Notes under the pieces: model-generated
The model's database searches: none
Seen by the model: the letters and a program-made list of their open reading frames with translations, nothing else
Told to the model about the DNA's origin: nothing
Shown here: positions 7,692 to 9,974 of the stretch, piece by piece
How the letters are laid out: the number at the start of each line of letters is the position of its first letter
How positions within the stretch are numbered: position 1 is the first letter of the stretch
DNA from: Apopatocola sp963618015
GTDB taxonomy: Bacteria; Bacillota; Clostridia; Oscillospirales; Oscillospiraceae
Assembly (NCBI GenBank): GCA_963618015.1
Contig: CAVEQS010000058.1
Coordinates: 1-9,974 of the forward strand
Length of the DNA: 9,974 bases
Reading direction: 5' to 3'
Program-made: the position numbers and the translations under genes

Positions 7692-7709
7692 CGCATTCTA
7701 TGCTATACT
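7680..7709 (+). promoter_or_regulatory. Promoter of the AraC-type regulator gene
   Basis: TTGCAA (7680-7685) and TATACT (7704-7709) are 18 bases apart, with an extended -10 TG at 7701-7702. The ATG lies 31 bp after the -10 box. The spacer holds a small inverted repeat, GCAT-TCT-ATGC (7693-7703), a possible operator half-site. This box pair and the opposite promoter are back to back. Confidence 0.65.
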
Positions 7710-7740
7710 CTCTGCAAAAGATGCTTTCTTGGAGAACAGT

Positions 7741-8604
7741 ATGGACGAGAATTATGAAAAACGCGGATACCTGCTGGAGGATTTCCGGCTCTTCCACTTA
7801 AAGGACGACCGCGGAACAAAAGTAGACTATCACTACCACGAATTCTGCAAGATCGTTCTTCTCCTCTCCGGCAGCGGCAGCTATATTGTGGAGGGACGGC
7901 GCTATCTTCTGCTCCCGGGCGACGTTGTGCTCGTTGGCAGCCGGTGCGTACATAAGCCCGAATTTGAAGAGGGGATTTCCTATGAGCGCGTGATCCTCTA
8001 CATCTCCCCCGCCCTGCTTGCGGATAGTTCCGTACCGGACTACTCGCTGGAGGACATGTTCTCCGGGCAGCGGGGGCATGTGCTCCGCCCGACAGAGGAC
8101 GTCCGGCGGCGTCTGCGCTCACTGGCCGAGCAGTTGGAGAGCGAAATGGCTGCGAGCGGCGGCGAGAACATTATCCTCTCGCGGTGTACGCTGCTGCGGC
8201 TTCTCGTGGAGATCGGGCGAGCTATGCAGAAAACCGGCTCCGAACTCCCGCAGCCGGTCGTGCCGCGGGACGGTAAGATATTGGATATTCTGCGTTATCT
8301 GGAAGCCAATCTTGCCGAGGACATTTCCATTGACGATCTGGCCGCACGGTTTTATATCAGCAAATACCACATGATGCGCCGCTTCCGCGAGGAGACCGGT
8401 ACGTCCATCCACAACTATCTCTCCGACAAGCGGCTTTTGGCGGCGCGCGATCTTATCGCCTCCGGGACAGCGGCCACAGACGCCTGCTTCCGCTGCGGCT
8501 TTCGCAGCTATTCTGCCTTCTCCCGCGCCTACGGAAAGCTCTTCGGTGCGACACCGACCGGACGCATTGTCCAGACGCTCCAATCGGACGACTTTGACGA
8601 ATGA
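7741..8604 (+). CDS. AraC-family transcriptional regulator with N-terminal cupin sensor domain
   Basis: This is a 287-residue regulator of the usual AraC size. Residues about 20-90 form a cupin-type ligand domain, with the HYHEF histidines 31 and 33, the GSGSYIVEG turn and LLLPGDVVLV (56-65). Residues about 178-278 are the DNA-binding domain: IDDLAARFYISKYHMMRRF (197-215) is the first helix-turn-helix and TDACFRCGFRSYSAFSRAY (246-264) the second. The frame is open back to 7321, but that part runs antisense through the symporter gene. ATG at 7741 has TTGGAG (7729-7734) 6 bases upstream and a good promoter, so I start there. The ligand is unknown; a substrate of the divergent symporter is the simplest guess. 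dapF follows after 19 bp and may be controlled together with it. Confidence 0.9.
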   Translation: MDENYEKRGYLLEDFRLFHLKDDRGTKVDYHYHEFCKIVLLLSGSGSYIVEGRRYLLLPGDVVLVGSRCVHKPEFEEGISYERVILYISPALLADSSVPDYSLEDMFSGQRGHVLRPTEDVRRRLRSLAEQLESEMAASGGENIILSRCTLLRLLVEIGRAMQKTGSELPQPVVPRDGKILDILRYLEANLAEDISIDDLAARFYISKYHMMRRFREETGTSIHNYLSDKRLLAARDLIASGTAATDACFRCGFRSYSAFSRAYGKLFGATPTGRIVQTLQSDDFDE

Positions 8605-8623
8605 AAACAAAGAGGTATTCCCT

Positions 8624-9451
8624 ATGAAATTCACGAAAATGCAGGGCGCCGGAAACGACTTTATCGTTCTCGACAACCGTTCTGGCGAGCTACGCGAGAG
8701 CGAATACGCCTCGCTCGCTGCTGCCCTCTGTCGCCGCCGACTTTCCATCGGCGCGGACGGATTGATGATCGTCCTTCCGGCGCAGGGCATCGGCGACTAC
8801 GCTATGCGGTTTTATAATTCCGACGGCTCGCTCGGCGAAATGTGCGGCAACGGTGCGCGGTGTATCGCGCGCTACGGCTATGACCGCGGTCTCGCCGGCG
8901 ATATTCAGCGCATCGAGACGACTGCTGGAATCGTCGTCGGGCAGCGGATCGAAGAGGATCTTTATTGTGTCCGCCTGAACGATCCTACCGCCGCGGAAGC
9001 CGAGATCGGCATTCCGTGGGACGGGCAGCTCCTCTCGGTATCGTATCTTGAGCTCGGCGATCCCGGCATCCCGCACGCGGTTCTGGAGCTGCCGGAGTGG
9101 GACACAATGCCGGAAGACGAGCTGCGCTCTCTCGGCGCATACATCCGCAGCTACACCGCTTTCCCGAAGGGCGCAAATGTGACGTTTCGAAAGCGTCTCA
9201 GCCGCGATCATGTAAAGGCGGTCACGTACGAGCGCGGCGTGGAGGACTTCACGCTCTCCTGCGGCACCGGCGCGGGAGCTACCGCCGCTGCAATGCGGCT
9301 GCGCGGCGAGATCGGAAACGAAACGCTCCGGCTGGATTTCCCCGGCGGCGAACTGCAGGTATCGCTCTCCGTGGAGGAGGACGCCGTCTGCGACATTTAT
9401 CTCACCGGCCCGGCGATCGTTGTTGCCGAGGGCGAGTACATGGGGAGGTAA
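8624..9451 (+). CDS. dapF: Diaminopimelate epimerase family protein
   Basis: This 275-residue protein has the length and two-lobed repeat of DapF. DapF interconverts LL- and meso-diaminopimelate without cofactor, for lysine and peptidoglycan synthesis, by a two-cysteine acid/base mechanism. Both cysteines are present: Cys74 in EMCGNGARC and Cys213 in SCGTGAGA. Also seen are GAGNDF with Asn11, YNSDG with Asn65, GANVTF with Asn185 and the ERG motif with Glu203 and Arg204. The Haemophilus GNPH loop reads GIPH here, so Asn157 becomes Ile149, though VPH or IPH forms also occur in Firmicutes. ERG is followed by VEDFT rather than the common AGET. ATG at 8624 with AGAGG (8611-8615) is chosen over an upstream in-frame start inside araC. 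Its place behind araC and opposite an amino acid symporter, away from other lysine genes, leaves open that it is a broader amino acid racemase of the same fold. Confidence 0.88.
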   Translation: MKFTKMQGAGNDFIVLDNRSGELRESEYASLAAALCRRRLSIGADGLMIVLPAQGIGDYAMRFYNSDGSLGEMCGNGARCIARYGYDRGLAGDIQRIETTAGIVVGQRIEEDLYCVRLNDPTAAEAEIGIPWDGQLLSVSYLELGDPGIPHAVLELPEWDTMPEDELRSLGAYIRSYTAFPKGANVTFRKRLSRDHVKAVTYERGVEDFTLSCGTGAGATAAAMRLRGEIGNETLRLDFPGGELQVSLSVEEDAVCDIYLTGPAIVVAEGEYMGR

Positions 9452-9455
9452 CAGC

Positions 9456-9905
9456 ATGAGTAAAGAACGCGATATGCGCCGCACCGACTGGAAGCGCATC
9501 ACAAAGCGGCGATACCTCTCCCGTGAGGAAGCCAACATCTTCGGTTATGCCGGGCGTATTTCTCTCATTTCTATCGACGGGGTGACCGGGCCGCTCACGG
9601 TGCATTATCATAGCCGTGCCGTTCTCATCGCCGACAGCGGATACTCGTGGTTTCAGGCCGCCGTTCCCGGTGCGCGCTGGTGGCTGACGGCGATGTTCGA
9701 CGAATATGACCGGCTCATACAAATTTATTTTGATATTACTGGCGGCAACCGGTTCGCCGATCCCGAAAACCCGACATTTGAGGACATGTACCTCGATATC
9801 GTCGTTTCCGCCGATGGTTCGATCGAGGTTGTTGACCGCGACGAGCTAGATGAGGCGCTGCAAACCGGCGCGATCACCGCAGTGCAATACCGGGACGCGA
9901 TCTAA
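9456..9905 (+). CDS. DUF402-domain protein, possible nucleotide phosphatase
   Basis: This 149-residue protein matches the DUF402 pattern as I recall it. It has a central WFQAAVPGARWWLTAMFDEYDRL-type strand pair near 65-87, then IYFDITG (90-96). A conserved acidic block MYLDIVVSADGSIEVVDRDEL lies at 111-131, followed by the closing ALQTGAITAVQYRDA-like helix. Studied DUF402 proteins from actinobacteria and staphylococci split nucleoside di- and triphosphates using metal bound by such acidic residues; others are fused to RNA-binding domains. The function here is inferred from the family only. ATG at 9456 has GGGGAGG (9442-9448) 7 bases upstream. That site lies inside the last codons of dapF, and only 4 bp separate the genes, so translation is probably coupled. 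Confidence 0.75.
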   Translation: MSKERDMRRTDWKRITKRRYLSREEANIFGYAGRISLISIDGVTGPLTVHYHSRAVLIADSGYSWFQAAVPGARWWLTAMFDEYDRLIQIYFDITGGNRFADPENPTFEDMYLDIVVSADGSIEVVDRDELDEALQTGAITAVQYRDAI

Positions 9906-9974
9906 AACTGCGAGAAACTGGTCCTGTCAAGATTTATGCGCAAATTTATTTGCAGGCTCCGGCTGAATAGAGTC
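9906..9974. other. Downstream edge, no feature seen
   Basis: These 69 bases after the DUF402 stop hold no ORF start with a ribosome binding site and no GC-rich terminator. The only structure is a short inverted repeat, GCAAAT-TT-ATTTGC, which is too weak and too tight to call. Confidence 0.4.

Noticed and set aside
7321..7740. Extended N-terminus of the AraC-type protein by 140 residues
   Set aside because: This part is antisense to the symporter and crosses its promoter. The ATG at 7741 has a good ribosome binding site and gives a normal AraC length.
67..9451. Staphylopine-like metallophore locus (opine dehydrogenase plus DapF-like racemase)
   Set aside because: The two genes are over 7 kb apart in different units. 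There is no nicotianamine-synthase-like gene, no metal ABC transporter and no exporter, and the dehydrogenase looks like the octopine type.
9936..9953. Short inverted repeat GCAAAT-TT-ATTTGC after the last gene
   Set aside because: A 6-bp A+T-rich stem with a 2-base loop and no T tract cannot be called a terminator or a site.

Overview
The window reads as chromosomal DNA of a Gram-positive anaerobe, most likely a Clostridia member with raised G+C (Oscillospiraceae-like). This guess rests on strong GGAGG-type ribosome binding sites, G+C visibly above 50 %, the compact layout and the Firmicutes flavour of the SPL-like radical SAM, SDF symporter and DUF402 genes. No marker gene fixes the taxon. 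There is no rRNA, tRNA, CRISPR array, transposase, integrase or phage gene.

Left part, plus strand: an opine-dehydrogenase-family NAD(P) oxidoreductase (67-1137) ends at a strong intrinsic terminator (1166-1206). A GNAT acetyltransferase (1281-1796) follows, with an SPL-like radical SAM protein 5 bp later (1802-2671). Next come a D-aminoacylase-type amidohydrolase (2730-4334) and a GT-C-like multi-pass membrane protein (4372-6144). For the last two I chose internal starts from their ribosome binding sites. The gaps in 1281-6144 are 5, 58 and 37 bp with no terminator seen, so these four genes may be one transcript.

Centre: the 236-bp gap at 6145-6380 holds two hairpins between convergent genes. 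One ends the plus-strand unit and the other ends a minus-strand SDF-family (DAACS) symporter (6381-7628).

Right part: the symporter gene is divergent from an AraC-type regulator (7741-8604). The 112-bp gap between them carries two good sigma-70-like promoters whose -35 boxes touch, so the regulator probably controls the symporter and itself. Behind araC, close together, are a dapF homologue (8624-9451) and a DUF402 gene (9456-9905).

Shared theme (inference): an opine dehydrogenase, a D-aminoacylase-like hydrolase, an amino-acid-type SDF transporter and a DapF-fold epimerase all lie within 10 kb. Each could act on D- or N-modified amino acids. Key substrate-site residues in the symporter and the amidohydrolase differ from the textbook members, so inherited names such as dicarboxylate symporter or N-acyl-D-amino-acid deacylase may mislead. 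I see no clearly new biological system. The best leads are the regulator/transporter/epimerase unit and the divergent enzyme active sites.
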